From NCBI GenBank assembly GCA_049177215.1, contig CP185379.1, positions 1-64,000 on the forward strand: a stretch of DNA of 64,000 bases. The letters are read 5' to 3'. The position numbers and the translations under genes are program-made. The notes beneath the pieces are model-generated. The model was not told the origin of the DNA. It ran no database searches and saw only the letters and a list, made by a program, of their open reading frames with translations. Origin of the DNA: Pollutiaquabacter aromativorans (lineage in GTDB: Bacteria; Bacteroidota; Bacteroidia; AKYH767-A; 2013-40CM-41-45). Shown here in pieces: positions 53,833 through 63,668 of this stretch (within the stretch, counting starts at the first letter, position 1; each line of letters starts with the position of its first letter).

Positions 53833-55836
53833 ATGCGTAACAGGATTCAACCACAAAACCGCACCCGATTGCGGTTCCGGCTGCTCGCCGCGACGACCTT
53901 CGTGCTTGTGCTGATCGCCTCGGCGCTCATGCTGGTGTTTCAGTTCGGTGATTCCGAAGAGTCGCGGGCAGGAGTCGCGGCCAACGAAACCATGACGACG
54001 GGTTCGTTCATCATCAACATGGGTGTGACGCCGCAAACGACCGGAAACGGCTTGAAGCCGTACGGGATGATCTACGACCTCATCCGGAATTACAGTGTGC
54101 CGGTGAAGTGGATCATCGACCCGGCCAAGACCAAGGATGCCAACGACTTTTCGCATAACGCGGTCAATTACAAAGGCGGGCCGTTCGTCATCCAGAAGGA
54201 ATTCATCACGCCGGCGGTTGCCGCCCGCATTGCGTACTGGCAGACGCAGGGAGTCGTGGGCGCCTACACGGTGAGCGCGATCAGCGTACCGGTGGCACAT
54301 ACACTCACAGCGCTGCCGACCGTGATGATCGATTCGTTGTCGGGAAATCAATCCATCCTCGCTGCCTACTACGCGAATGCGGGAATTCCTGCGTCCGCCT
54401 ATTCGGTGGGTTCGCCTGCACAGCTGACCGGATGCATTGATGTGTGGACCAACCCGCACGGAGACCCGACCTGGAACACGCATAATTACCTCTACGATTT
54501 TGTGACGACACAGAAATCCTGGATCTGGGCGCAATGCCATAGCGTGAGTATGATGGAGTATTGCAAAAGCTCCGTGGCACCGATCCGTCAACTGAATTTT
54601 CTTTCCAGCGGAGGACTCCAGTGTTACAACAACAACAAATGCGGTACGAACCCGGAAGTGCATGCGGGTAATTCCACTTCGCCTTATACTTATTATTATC
54701 CGACAGACCCCGTGATGCAATTCATGGGTAATATGCACGGTGCCTCCAGCGCCGGTTCGGAAAAGTGGTATGTGCCGCTTTCCACCGGTCAATGGAACAC
54801 GGCTACCCGACGGGGTGTCGTTACCTCCAATGGTGCGAGTCCACGGGAAGGGGTGCTGTTGGTGTACGGACCGGCTTATGGCAACAGCAGTAACGGCTGG
54901 GTGATGTACGAGGCAGGCCATGATCTCTCCACCGGTGGATCCAGTGCTACGGATCGCGTTGCCGCGCAACGCGCGTATTTCAATTTCGTCCTCCTCGCCG
55001 GTACCGCGAAGAAGATCAGCATCAACGCCACGGTTACCGCTACGCTTCCTTCCGGCGCCTCAGGAACCGCTTCGGCTACCGTTTCGTCCGGTACACCGCC
55101 GTATTCATATCAATGGACCAGTCAGCTCGGAGGCACGTTTGCCAACAGCTCCGCCGCCACCACCGCTTACACGGCGCCGACGGTTGGCGGGAACACGACC
55201 GATGTTGTTACGCTGCGTGTCACCGACGCCTGCGGTCGTGTTTCCCTGTATACGCAATTCATCAACATCACCTTCAGTCCGCTGCCGGTGTCGCTCGTAT
55301 CGTTCGAAGCGAAACGGAACGGGCAGCAGGTGCTTACGAGCTGGGTAACGGCTTCTGAAGTGAACAACGATTTTTTCACCATCGAGCGCTCGACCGACGG
55401 TTCGGTGTTTCAGGCCCTGAATCGTGTAGCGGGCCGGGGCACGACCAGCGAGACCAGTACCTACAGGTGGACCGATCCACAGCCGCCTGCGGGGATTTGT
55501 TACTATCGTTTACGGCAGACCGACTACGACGGACGATCGGAGACTTTCCCTTCGGTCATGGTCGAAGCGACAAGGTCGGGCAGCCGGGATATTGCCATCT
55601 ACCCGAATCCGGTGCGCGACCGGTTCATGTTGCCGGTAACGGTTGAGTCCGACTGTCAGGCAACACTGCGTATCTACAATGCAACGGGAGCCTGCGTGCA
55701 ACAACGGCTGCTCAACTTGCAGCGCGGATCCAATACCGTGAATGGCACGACTGCCGACCTCCCGGCCGGCAATTATGTGTTGATGCTGGAATCCGAAGGC
55801 TTGCTGACCAAATCGCGCTTTTCGCTGATTCGATAA
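53833..55836 (+). CDS. Secreted protein with T9SS type A sorting domain
   Basis: A 667-residue exported protein from the ATG at 53833. A basic N-terminus is followed by a hydrophobic segment (LLAATTFVLVLIASALMLVF). The first 380 mature residues (FIINMGVTPQTTGNGLKPYG, VPVKWIIDPAKTKDANDF) form a domain I do not recognise. A PKD/Ig-like module follows (SGTASATVSSGTPPYSYQW), then the Fn3-like segment VSLVSFEAKRNGQQVLTSWV ending in YYRLRQTDYDGRSE, and the type A sorting domain (AIYPNPVRDRFMLPVTV). The gene at 55948 repeats its C-terminal part. Function unknown. Confidence 0.83.
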   Translation: MRNRIQPQNRTRLRFRLLAATTFVLVLIASALMLVFQFGDSEESRAGVAANETMTTGSFIINMGVTPQTTGNGLKPYGMIYDLIRNYSVPVKWIIDPAKTKDANDFSHNAVNYKGGPFVIQKEFITPAVAARIAYWQTQGVVGAYTVSAISVPVAHTLTALPTVMIDSLSGNQSILAAYYANAGIPASAYSVGSPAQLTGCIDVWTNPHGDPTWNTHNYLYDFVTTQKSWIWAQCHSVSMMEYCKSSVAPIRQLNFLSSGGLQCYNNNKCGTNPEVHAGNSTSPYTYYYPTDPVMQFMGNMHGASSAGSEKWYVPLSTGQWNTATRRGVVTSNGASPREGVLLVYGPAYGNSSNGWVMYEAGHDLSTGGSSATDRVAAQRAYFNFVLLAGTAKKISINATVTATLPSGASGTASATVSSGTPPYSYQWTSQLGGTFANSSAATTAYTAPTVGGNTTDVVTLRVTDACGRVSLYTQFINITFSPLPVSLVSFEAKRNGQQVLTSWVTASEVNNDFFTIERSTDGSVFQALNRVAGRGTTSETSTYRWTDPQPPAGICYYRLRQTDYDGRSETFPSVMVEATRSGSRDIAIYPNPVRDRFMLPVTVESDCQATLRIYNATGACVQQRLLNLQRGSNTVNGTTADLPAGNYVLMLESEGLLTKSRFSLIR

Positions 55837-55947
55837 TTCGGGTCTTTTCTTTCAGTGTAAGGTTTGGCGGTGAAGTGCCGCGCCTTCGGCCTGCACAGGG
55901 TTAATTTGAGCGTTACGGCGGCGCTCCCCGCCTTCTAAACACTTCCC

Positions 55948-56550
55948 ATGCGTCAACGTCTTCAACTTCGTCCCCGCGTCGCGCTGCGTTTTCATACAGC
56001 GCTCGTCTTCACCTTCGCTTCGGTCGTATTGGCCAGTTGGGCCTTCTTCGGCTTCAACCTGGCCGGAAATGGCGATGCAACGGCATCCGATCGGTCCGGC
56101 ATTCCGGTGATCAAAAAAGAGGTCGCCGGTAGTTTGCAGGAGTCGGATCCTTCCATCGCAACCCTCACGGCCGGATTGGATAATCCCACACCGGTGGCCA
56201 GTCGTCGTTATCATCAGATGCGTCAGAGCGAGTACGATGTCCGCTCGGAATCGTTCCGAGCCATTGTCGGTTCGCCTGCTCAGGGTAATAAGCAATTGTC
56301 CGTGCTGCGGGCCTCCGCGAATCCCGCCGGTCGTACGATCAACGTGCCGGTCACGGTCGATAACGACGGCAAAGCGGTACTGCGCATCTTCTCCTCCTCC
56401 GGCTATTGCATGAGTTCGCGCGAAGTGAACCTGGCTGCCGGGGAGAATACGATCAGTTGCGAAGCAGATAACCTCCCGGCCGGCGCGTACCAGGTCGTCC
56501 TCGATATTCAGGGCGACATCCGCACCGGACGATTCATGAAGAACTGGTAA
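55948..56550 (+). CDS. Mini T9SS protein: export segment plus sorting domain only
   Basis: Two hundred residues. A basic N-terminus and hydrophobic segment (LVFTFASVVLASWAFFGF) are followed by a 60-residue linker. Then a line RRYHQMRQSEYDVRSESF clearly mirrors YYRLRQTDYDGRSETF of the preceding gene, and the C-terminal 80 residues resemble a type A sorting domain (VPVTVDNDGKAVLRIFSSSG, AGAYQVVLDIQGDIRTGRF). So it looks like the preceding gene with its functional domains removed. It may be a decaying copy or a small cargo in its own right. A terminator follows. Confidence 0.72.
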   Translation: MRQRLQLRPRVALRFHTALVFTFASVVLASWAFFGFNLAGNGDATASDRSGIPVIKKEVAGSLQESDPSIATLTAGLDNPTPVASRRYHQMRQSEYDVRSESFRAIVGSPAQGNKQLSVLRASANPAGRTINVPVTVDNDGKAVLRIFSSSGYCMSSREVNLAAGENTISCEADNLPAGAYQVVLDIQGDIRTGRFMKNW

Positions 56551-56569
56551 ACCGAAAAAGGATTTGCTG

Positions 56570-56607
56570 CAGGTCGCAGGCCCACCGGCTTGCGACCTGT
56601 TCTTTTT
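56570..56607 (+). terminator. Rho-independent terminator
   Basis: Perfect 9-base arms CAGGTCGCA (56570-56578) and TGCGACCTG (56591-56599), then TTCTTTTT. It lies between convergent genes. Confidence 0.9.
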
Positions 56608-58018
56608 AGCGGAGGATGCGTTCGCGCTGCACGCGATCTCCCTCCCGGATCTCCACGATGTACCAGCCCGCTGAAAGACTGGACAAGGGGAGCGCGAGCG
56701 ATTCGGTCGTCCATGCGCGTGTCAGGACGATCCGCCCGGCTGCATCCAGCAGTTGAACCGTACGCGGAGCCGGAGAAGGCGCTTGGAGATACACTACTTC
56801 GTCACGCACCGGATTCGGATAGACCAGTACGCGCGGTGTTTCCAGCTCGGTCACCGCTGTGGTCGTCCCGGTAGAACCGCTGGTGTCGCAGCGCACCAGG
56901 TACGCTTCGCAGCTTACATTGCTGAAACCCCTGGCGTAACCGGTGAATACGAAGTCGCCGTTCGGCGCGGTGAACGCGTCAATGAATTTCTTGTCGTACG
57001 GATCCGGAAAGTCACGCACCCACACTACGTTGCCGGAAGTATCGGTCTTATAGATCGAACCGACCGGCAGTCCGGCCACCAGCCGGCCACCGCCAAACGC
57101 GGCGCCGCCTTCCGCGGTCATGGTGATCGGAAAGTCATCTTCCTGCGTATTGATATCGACCGTGTTCCGGTAGTTCCGGGTCCACAAGGTGTCGAACTGA
57201 TCGTTCAGCCGCGCGATGAACGGTGCCATGTTCAGGGAAGTGCCGCTTCTGCCGCCCAGCAGGTATCCGCCATTCGGATGTTCGAAGATTCGTTGTGCGT
57301 AGCTGTTGGTGACGGGCGTTTCGTAGGAATAGGAATTGAGCAGGGTGCCCGACGTATCGAACAAACCGATCCAGGCCTGCCAGTTCCCGAACAAACGAGC
57401 ACCCGCCATCACGTATCGTCCGTCGCTCAACTCGGAGCTGAACTGGGCAAATGAATTTCCGCTGGAGCCCAACGAGAAGCTCCACAACGAATCACCCTGT
57501 TCGGATACTTTCATGATCGTACCGCGGGCGTAACCGCTGATCGAGATCCAGCCGGTGAGCAACAGGCTGCCGTCGCGGTTCACGTGGATGTCGTACATCC
57601 GGTCGTTGCCCGGCTTGGGAAAGGTGCGTGTCCAGAGGGTGTCACCCTGGTCATTCAGCCGCAACAACCACCAGTCGCTGGTCGTGCCGGGATCACTGCT
57701 GAACGAATAGGTGGTGGCGGCGACAACGAATCCGCCATCCGCCGTTGGTGCAATGGAACTGGTGAAATCCGAAGAGAAGCCACCGTATTGCTTCGACCAT
57801 AGTTCGTTCGCGTTCGAATCAAGGCGGATGATCATCGCGTCAAGAAAGCCGGTGGTGCTGTCGTTGCCGGAAGCGGCTACGGCGTACCCGCCGTCGGATA
57901 ACAGGATGGATTCCTCCCCGCGTTGATACCCGGGTCCGCCGAATTCACGTTCGATCAGGGGTTGGGCATTCAGCAAACAGGGGCACAGCAGGCAGAGAAG
58001 GTGGAGGAGACGTTGCAT
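56606..58018 (-). CDS. Secreted beta-propeller-like protein with T9SS type A sorting domain
   Basis: A 470-residue exported protein, start at 58018 for its signal peptide (MQRLLHLLCLLCPCLLNAQ). About six blade-like repeats of 45-55 residues with lines such as SDGGYAVAASGNDS, ADGGFVVAATTYSF and RDGSLLLTGW alternate with LWSKQYGG or LWTRTF, typical of delta-60/SBBP-like propeller proteins in Bacteroidota. The C-terminal domain is VLVYPNPVRDEVVYLQAPS...ERILR. Function unknown; likely a surface or released protein. Confidence 0.85.
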   Translation of the reverse strand: MQRLLHLLCLLCPCLLNAQPLIEREFGGPGYQRGEESILLSDGGYAVAASGNDSTTGFLDAMIIRLDSNANELWSKQYGGFSSDFTSSIAPTADGGFVVAATTYSFSSDPGTTSDWWLLRLNDQGDTLWTRTFPKPGNDRMYDIHVNRDGSLLLTGWISISGYARGTIMKVSEQGDSLWSFSLGSSGNSFAQFSSELSDGRYVMAGARLFGNWQAWIGLFDTSGTLLNSYSYETPVTNSYAQRIFEHPNGGYLLGGRSGTSLNMAPFIARLNDQFDTLWTRNYRNTVDINTQEDDFPITMTAEGGAAFGGGRLVAGLPVGSIYKTDTSGNVVWVRDFPDPYDKKFIDAFTAPNGDFVFTGYARGFSNVSCEAYLVRCDTSGSTGTTTAVTELETPRVLVYPNPVRDEVVYLQAPSPAPRTVQLLDAAGRIVLTRAWTTESLALPLSSLSAGWYIVEIREGDRVQRERILR

Positions 58019-58414
58019 AAATATGGGATTGCTGCAAAGGTAAGCGTACCACTCAATGTTCAGCGGAAATGCGGACCGGTTAACGCGAAATGTGTACAAG
58101 GTCATTGATCACTGCAACGGAATAATGCAGGAATCCAATTATTGATGGACACAACGTTGGAATTTGAGATCATCGGGAAATAGGTGGGAAGGCGATTGGC
58201 TGAACGAACGTGGATCGTGTGATTGGTTATTCGTTATTAGTGATTGGATTGTTAAATCGAAGACGCACCTCTGCGAAGAAAACCCTTCCAAATCACCAAT
58301 CACCAATCACCAATCACCAATCACCAATCACCACATCAATCAACGAACTCGCTTCCTACACCATCCACCCACTCCAACAGCACGAATGAATGCGCAGTAT
58401 CAAATGAAAAGCCC
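58019..58414. other. Intergenic region with promoter-like box and facing heptamer arrays
   Basis: Nearly 400 bases between two leftward genes. It contains TACCTTTG on the minus strand (58035-58042), a full TAnnTTTG match 16 bases ahead of the propeller gene but with no -33 TTTG. It also holds the heptamer arrays at 58219-58246 and 58291-58332. No gene recognised. Confidence 0.55.
58219..58332. repeat. Facing heptamer arrays GTGATTG and AATCACC
   Basis: 58219-58246 reads GTGATTG, GTTATTC, GTTATTA, GTGATTG. 58291-58332 reads AATCACC six times. The two are inverted relative to each other with a 44-base spacer, the same layout as at 17518-17632 and 50610-51005. Confidence 0.9.
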
Positions 58415-59242
58415 TCAGTCGGCTGGCAGCTTCCGGAAAGGCGCCTTCAATAAGGTACCCAGGTCTTCGTCCCGTTCACCCGGGAAGTTGCGATCCAACC
58501 CGTACCGGATCTCGGAAGGCTGGAGCGTGGTCAGCGTGCCCAGCAGCCGGTCCCAGACCGACAAAACCGCACCGTAATTGCTGTCGGTGTAGGGCTGCTT
58601 CCAGTGGTGATGCACTTTGTGCATGTTGGGCGATACCAGCACATAGCCAATGGCGTTATCCAGCCAGTCGGGCAAGCGGATGTTCGCATGCGTAAAGGCG
58701 GTGGCGAAAACCAGGACGGTCTGATAGAACATGACGGCAACGATCGGCGCGCCGCTGATCCATACGCCGGCGAAGAAGAACAAGCCCCGAAACAGGCTCT
58801 CCGCCGGATGGTGCCGGAGCCCGGTGGTGGCGTCCACGTTCGTGTCGGCATGGTGGATGATGTGGAACCGCCAGAGGAAGGGAACCTTGTGTTGCGTGAT
58901 GTGCACCAGCCAGCCGACGAAAAAGTCGAGCGTCAGGAAACTCACCAGCACGGTGAGGCCGATGCCCGCATCCAGCCAGTACACGAGTCCGAATTGATGT
59001 TGCCTGCACCAGTCGCTGATGAGGATGATCACGAACGCGAGCAACCCGTGTATGATCAGGTGCAGGAAGGTGAAGAACAGATTGACGCCGGCATGCCGGA
59101 CGCGTGTTTTCCGGAAACGAAGCGGTAACAACGGGATCGCCCCTTCCAGTATCCAGAAGAACAGCAGCCCGCCGATCAGGATGCCCATGCGCTGCAGCGG
59201 ATGGGCTTGCAGGGTTTCGAAAAAGTGAAGGATCCGATCCAT
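58415..59242 (-). CDS. Sterol desaturase / fatty acid hydroxylase superfamily protein
   Basis: A 275-residue integral membrane di-iron enzyme of PF04116. Histidine clusters typical of the family are visible: HITQHKVPFLW, RFHIIHHADTN, LRHHPAE and NMHKVHHHW, which bind two irons. Four hydrophobic segments lie in the first 160 residues (MGILIGGLLFFWILEGAIPL, FLHLIIHGLLAFVIILIS). It inserts hydroxyl groups or double bonds in lipid substrates. The actual lipid is unknown; it could act on carotenoids, hopanoid-like lipids or fatty acids. It starts 25 bases after the stop of the large lectin-type gene in the same direction, so co-transcription is likely. Confidence 0.9.
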   Translation of the reverse strand: MDRILHFFETLQAHPLQRMGILIGGLLFFWILEGAIPLLPLRFRKTRVRHAGVNLFFTFLHLIIHGLLAFVIILISDWCRQHQFGLVYWLDAGIGLTVLVSFLTLDFFVGWLVHITQHKVPFLWRFHIIHHADTNVDATTGLRHHPAESLFRGLFFFAGVWISGAPIVAVMFYQTVLVFATAFTHANIRLPDWLDNAIGYVLVSPNMHKVHHHWKQPYTDSNYGAVLSVWDRLLGTLTTLQPSEIRYGLDRNFPGERDEDLGTLLKAPFRKLPAD

Positions 59243-59267
59243 ACCGAAAGGTACGCAATCGCCGGCC

Positions 59268-62200
59268 TCAGCGGATCAGGTTCACGTTGCCGCTCGCTTC
59301 CCGCCACTCGCCCTTCGGGTCCTGTGCGCGGATCTTGTACACGTAAACACCCTCCGGGCAAAGGCTTTCGCCGCCCTGGTAGTTGCCGTTCCAGCCTTGT
59401 TGCAACGAATCGGAACGGAAGATCACCTTGCCCCAGCGATCAAAGACCAGCAACTCGAAGGCATGGACGCCGATGCCATACGCGTAGAACAGCTCGTTCT
59501 TGCCGTCGCCGTTCGGCGTGAAGGTGTTCGGTACGTACAACGCGTAGTCTTCGTTCACGCGCACGCGCGCGTAGGCGGTGTCGCGGCAACCGTGCGGACT
59601 CAAGGCGATCAACCGGATCACGTAGGTGCCGGTGTCGGCATAGGTGTAAACGGGATCCTGGTCTGACGAAATTCCCGCCGCATCACCAAAGTCCCATGCC
59701 CAGGCGCTCGCGTCGCTGCTGGCGTCCGTGAGCCGGATCACCGGTGTCAGGATCGTGGTCTCCTCGGTGCTGACGTTGAAGTCCGCTACCGGCAGCGGAT
59801 CAACGGTCACCGCTTCCGCTTCAAAGTAGGAACTGCATCCGTGCGGCGTGGTCACCTCCAACCGAACGGAGTAGGTGCCCGCGTCCGGGAAGTACAGCTC
59901 CGGATGACGACTGGTATCGGTGATGCCGTTGTACGTCCATTGATTGTGCGAGCCGGCTTCCGCGGTCGACAGATCGAAAAAGCGGACCTGCAAGGGCGCG
60001 CAACCGGAGACCGGATTCGGCAGGAAGTTGACGACGGGTGTCGGAAATATTTCCAGGAACACGCTGGCCGAACTGCTGCAACCCAGCGAGGTGCCGGTGA
60101 CGGTGTAGTAGGTGGTAACATCCGGCCGCGCCTGCACGCTCGCGCCGCTGGTGTTCAGGAGCCCGGCGGTTGGCGACCAGGTGTAGGTCGTCGCGCCCTG
60201 CGCTTGTAAGGTAACGGTGGTGCCCGAGCAAACGGCCGTGACCGGCTGTACGGTGATGACCGGAAGCGGTGTGACGTGTACCTGTGTACTGGCCGTGCTG
60301 CTGCAACCCTGCGCGCTGCCGGTCACGGTGTACACCTGATCGGCGACAGGATTCGCTACGACCGTGCCGCCGCTGGTGGTGTTCAGGGCAATGGCCGGCG
60401 ACCACTGATAACTCGTGGCGCCGCTCACGACCAGCGTAGCCGCGTCGCCATAGCAGATCGTGGTATCCGCTTGCAACACCAACACGGGTAAGGGCGTCAC
60501 GTTCACGCTGACGGTCGCGTCGGTACGACAACCGGTGAGGTAGCCGCTGACGGTGTAAACGGTACTCGCAGCCGGCGATGCATTGATCGTACTGCCGTTC
60601 GCGCTGCTCAGTCCGTTGGTCGGACTCCAGCTATACGTCGAGGCTCCGCTTACCTGCAAGACCGTGGTGTCGCCCGCGCAGATCGTGGTGCCGGGCGATA
60701 CGCTGAGGACCGGCAAGGGCAACACGTCCACGGTATGCGTACTCGTATTGCTGCAGCCGTTCGCGTCGGTGCCGGTTACGGTGTAAACGGTGAAGGTCGA
60801 GGGTCCTGCCTGGACCTGTATTCCCTGTGTGGTATCCAGTCCGGCAACAGGCGACCATTGATACGCGATGCCGCCACTGGCAAGCAGGGTCGTGGAGAAT
60901 CCACTGCAGATGGAATCCTCGCCGGCAACGCTCACCACCGGCAACGCATGCACCACGATCGTGGCTTGCGCAGTGTCGTTGCAACCGCTTTGGGTTCCGA
61001 CCACCGTGAACGTCTGGGTAGTCGCCGGCGATGCGTTCACCGTCGCTCCGCTCGTGGAGGCCAGCGCGGGATCGGGCAGCCATTGATAGCTCGTGGCCCC
61101 CTGCGCCTGCAGCGTCGCGCTTTGTCCGGTGCAAATGGGCAGCACAGGATCGATCGTCACGACCGGCAAGGGCGTTACCTGTACGGTGACGACGGCGTCG
61201 TCGGTACAAACGCCCGAGCTGCCGGTGACCGAATAGGTGGTGGTGCCCGCGGGTTGTGCCGTCACCACCGGGCCGCTCACCGAACCAAGGCCGGGCGCCG
61301 GCGTCCAGGTATAGTTGGCGGCGCCCTGCGCGCTCAGCGTGATCGACTCGCCAGCGCAGATGACCGGATTGGCCGGCGTGATCTGCACGTTCAGCGCGGG
61401 AGCGACCGTGACCGGAATGGTCGCGCTGCTGCTGCAGCCGTTCGTGGTGCCGGTAACTGTATAGGTGGTTGTGGAAGCCGGCGTCGCGACTACGCTCGCG
61501 CCGACACCGCTGTTCAGGCTGCCGGCAGGCGACCAACTGTAACTCGCGGCTCCGCTTGCGTTCAGCGTCGCGCTCTGGGTGATGCAGATGATCACCGGAG
61601 GTGTCACGGTCAGGACCGGCAGGGGATTCACGTTCACCTGCACGGTGGTGGAAGCGGTACAGCCGAGTGTGCTGCCGGTGACGGTATACTGGGTGGTCGT
61701 GACTGGCGAGGCATTCACACTGCTGCCGCTGCCCGCGCTGAGCCCGGTCAGTGGTAACCAAGCATACGCTGCCGCTCCGCCAGTGTTCAGAGCGGTCACA
61801 TCACCTTCGCAGATCGTCACGTTCGCCATCGTCTGCAGGACGGGCAACGGATTCACCGTGATCGAGGTAGTGGCGGTGGTGCTGCAACCGAAGGTGTTCG
61901 TTCCGCTCACGGTATAAACGGTGCTGGCCGTCGCGCTGAGATTGGTTACGGAATCGGTTACCGAAGAAAGACCCGTACCCGGCGTCCAGCGGTAGGTGTC
62001 GGTGCCGGTTACCCACAGCTCCAGACTGACGCCTTCGCAAACGGTCGTGTCGGGTCGTACGCTGATTGCCGGTACCGGATGGACGGTGATGCTGAAGGTG
62101 GTGTCGTCCGTGCAACCCGCGGCGGTAGAGCCGGTGATCGTATAGACGATGCTGCTGACGGGCGTCGCGTTCACGCTTGCGCCGCTGCTCGCGCTCAGGC

Positions 62201-63668
62201 CATTGGCCGGTGACCAACTGTAGCTGGTCGCGCCGCTCGCGTTCAGCGAGGAGGAAGCTCCGAGACAGAGGATAGCGTTGCCCGACACGCTCACGACCGG
62301 CACGGGATCGACCGTGACGGTCAAGGTGGCGGTGGCGGTGCAGTAGCCGATGCTCGCGTTTACCGTATAGACGGTCGTCGTAAGCGGACTGGCCAGTGGC
62401 GTCGCGATCGTCGGATCGTCGAGCCCGGTGACCGGCGACCAGTCGTACACGCTGGCGCCGCTGGCGCTCAGTTGCGCGCTGGCGCCATCGCAATAGGCCG
62501 TATCGCCGCTGGTCTGCAGGTTGGGTACAGGCGCGAGCCCGACGTTCACGGTCCCGCTGCTGCTGCAACCGTTGGCATCCGTTCCGGTGATCGTGTAGGT
62601 GGTAGCGACGGAAGGCGTGGCGTCCACGTTCGCGCCGCTGGTGGCGCTCAGACCTGCAGCAGGAGCCCAATCGTATTGCTGCGCGCCGCTCACGTTCAGT
62701 CGCAGCGTACTCCCACTGCAGATCGTGCTGTCAACCGGTAAGCTCAATACGGGCAAGGCATGAACCTGTACGTTCCGTGTAGCCGTTGCAGTACAACCGC
62801 TCGGATCGGAGATCGTCAGCGTTACCGTATAGTTACCGGCCGTTGAATAAGTGTGCGTCGGGTTGAGGGCGATCGAAGTGGTGCCGTCGCCGAAGTCCCA
62901 ACTGCGCGAGGTGATGCGGTTCAGCGAACTCACCGACAGGTCCGTCAGTTGCAGGTCTTCCCCGAGGCAGAGGTCGGTCGCGCTGGCGCTGAAATCCGCA
63001 TTGCGGCTCATGCAGACGATATGTTCATTCACCGAGCCGCCGGTACTCGAGGTAAAGCCCCAGTACACCTGCGCGTTGCCGCCGAACAGGTTCGCGACGA
63101 TATTGCCCGTATAACTCAGGCGAAGCGATCCGTCGAGCCAGATGTTGAGCGTGTTCGTGGCGCTCGACCACTGGATGCGCACGTCATGGTAGAGGCAGTC
63201 TTCGATGTTACCCGAGGAAGCAAGCGCGGCCACGGGACCCGCCAGGTTGTTCGCGGTGGTATGGTCCACATCGCCGTTCGAGATCACCGCGATGTGGTCG
63301 TAAGTGGGATCCCATCCGTTCTGGTAGGTATCGAACTCCACCGCCAAAGACGGACTGATCGTCTGATAGCCGATGCCGCCACCCGACACGCCGGAGGCGA
63401 GCGGGTTCGTTTGCAACGCGAACACCACCCCGTCGGCGCCCGCGTCGCTACAGCCGAACATGACGGTGAAGTTGTAGTCGAACGAATTGCCGAGGTCGAT
63501 GCGCTGTTGGTTCCAGATCGAGCCGTTCTGCGCGCCGGTCGACTGGGTAAGCCGGTAGCAGTCGCAGGAAATGGCGGTAGCCGTTCCGCTGCGTTGGAAT
63601 TGTGCAGATGTCGGGATGGAAGCAAGCGCGAAAAGAATCCCGACGCCGTAAAGAAGAAGTTTTCTCAA
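59268..63668 (-). CDS. Giant T9SS type B adhesin: lectin-like domain, PKD, 12 tandem repeats
   Basis: About 1,466 residues. I prefer the TTG at 63668, directly before the signal peptide (RKLLLYGVGILFALASIPTSA); the in-frame ATG at 63746 would add 26 residues ahead of it. An L-type lectin-like domain (about residues 25-240: GVVFALQTNP, LAVEFDTYQNGWDP, HDVRIQWSS) precedes one PKD domain (SRSWDFGDGTTS). Twelve Ig-like repeats of about 80 residues follow, each with a YTVTG line and an NPLPV-type link. Two more PKD domains and the gliding-type C-terminal domain (PNTFTPNGDGKNELFY, LLVFDRWGKVIFRSD) end it. It is likely a carbohydrate-binding surface adhesin. The repeats are similar enough in DNA to recombine. 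Confidence 0.9.
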   Translation of the reverse strand: MRKLLLYGVGILFALASIPTSAQFQRSGTATAISCDCYRLTQSTGAQNGSIWNQQRIDLGNSFDYNFTVMFGCSDAGADGVVFALQTNPLASGVSGGGIGYQTISPSLAVEFDTYQNGWDPTYDHIAVISNGDVDHTTANNLAGPVAALASSGNIEDCLYHDVRIQWSSATNTLNIWLDGSLRLSYTGNIVANLFGGNAQVYWGFTSSTGGSVNEHIVCMSRNADFSASATDLCLGEDLQLTDLSVSSLNRITSRSWDFGDGTTSIALNPTHTYSTAGNYTVTLTISDPSGCTATATRNVQVHALPVLSLPVDSTICSGSTLRLNVSGAQQYDWAPAAGLSATSGANVDATPSVATTYTITGTDANGCSSSGTVNVGLAPVPNLQTSGDTAYCDGASAQLSASGASVYDWSPVTGLDDPTIATPLASPLTTTVYTVNASIGYCTATATLTVTVDPVPVVSVSGNAILCLGASSSLNASGATSYSWSPANGLSASSGASVNATPVSSIVYTITGSTAAGCTDDTTFSITVHPVPAISVRPDTTVCEGVSLELWVTGTDTYRWTPGTGLSSVTDSVTNLSATASTVYTVSGTNTFGCSTTATTSITVNPLPVLQTMANVTICEGDVTALNTGGAAAYAWLPLTGLSAGSGSSVNASPVTTTQYTVTGSTLGCTASTTVQVNVNPLPVLTVTPPVIICITQSATLNASGAASYSWSPAGSLNSGVGASVVATPASTTTYTVTGTTNGCSSSATIPVTVAPALNVQITPANPVICAGESITLSAQGAANYTWTPAPGLGSVSGPVVTAQPAGTTTYSVTGSSGVCTDDAVVTVQVTPLPVVTIDPVLPICTGQSATLQAQGATSYQWLPDPALASTSGATVNASPATTQTFTVVGTQSGCNDTAQATIVVHALPVVSVAGEDSICSGFSTTLLASGGIAYQWSPVAGLDTTQGIQVQAGPSTFTVYTVTGTDANGCSNTSTHTVDVLPLPVLSVSPGTTICAGDTTVLQVSGASTYSWSPTNGLSSANGSTINASPAASTVYTVSGYLTGCRTDATVSVNVTPLPVLVLQADTTICYGDAATLVVSGATSYQWSPAIALNTTSGGTVVANPVADQVYTVTGSAQGCSSTASTQVHVTPLPVITVQPVTAVCSGTTVTLQAQGATTYTWSPTAGLLNTSGASVQARPDVTTYYTVTGTSLGCSSSASVFLEIFPTPVVNFLPNPVSGCAPLQVRFFDLSTAEAGSHNQWTYNGITDTSRHPELYFPDAGTYSVRLEVTTPHGCSSYFEAEAVTVDPLPVADFNVSTEETTILTPVIRLTDASSDASAWAWDFGDAAGISSDQDPVYTYADTGTYVIRLIALSPHGCRDTAYARVRVNEDYALYVPNTFTPNGDGKNELFYAYGIGVHAFELLVFDRWGKVIFRSDSLQQGWNGNYQGGESLCPEGVYVYKIRAQDPKGEWREASGNVNLIR

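Noticed and set aside
53560..54969. 469-codon open frame opposite the 53833 T9SS gene
   Set aside because: No domain, signal or plausible start; antisense shadow.
60735..61757. 340-codon plus-strand frame opposite the giant adhesin
   Set aside because: It is periodic because it mirrors the 80-residue repeats of the adhesin; not a gene.
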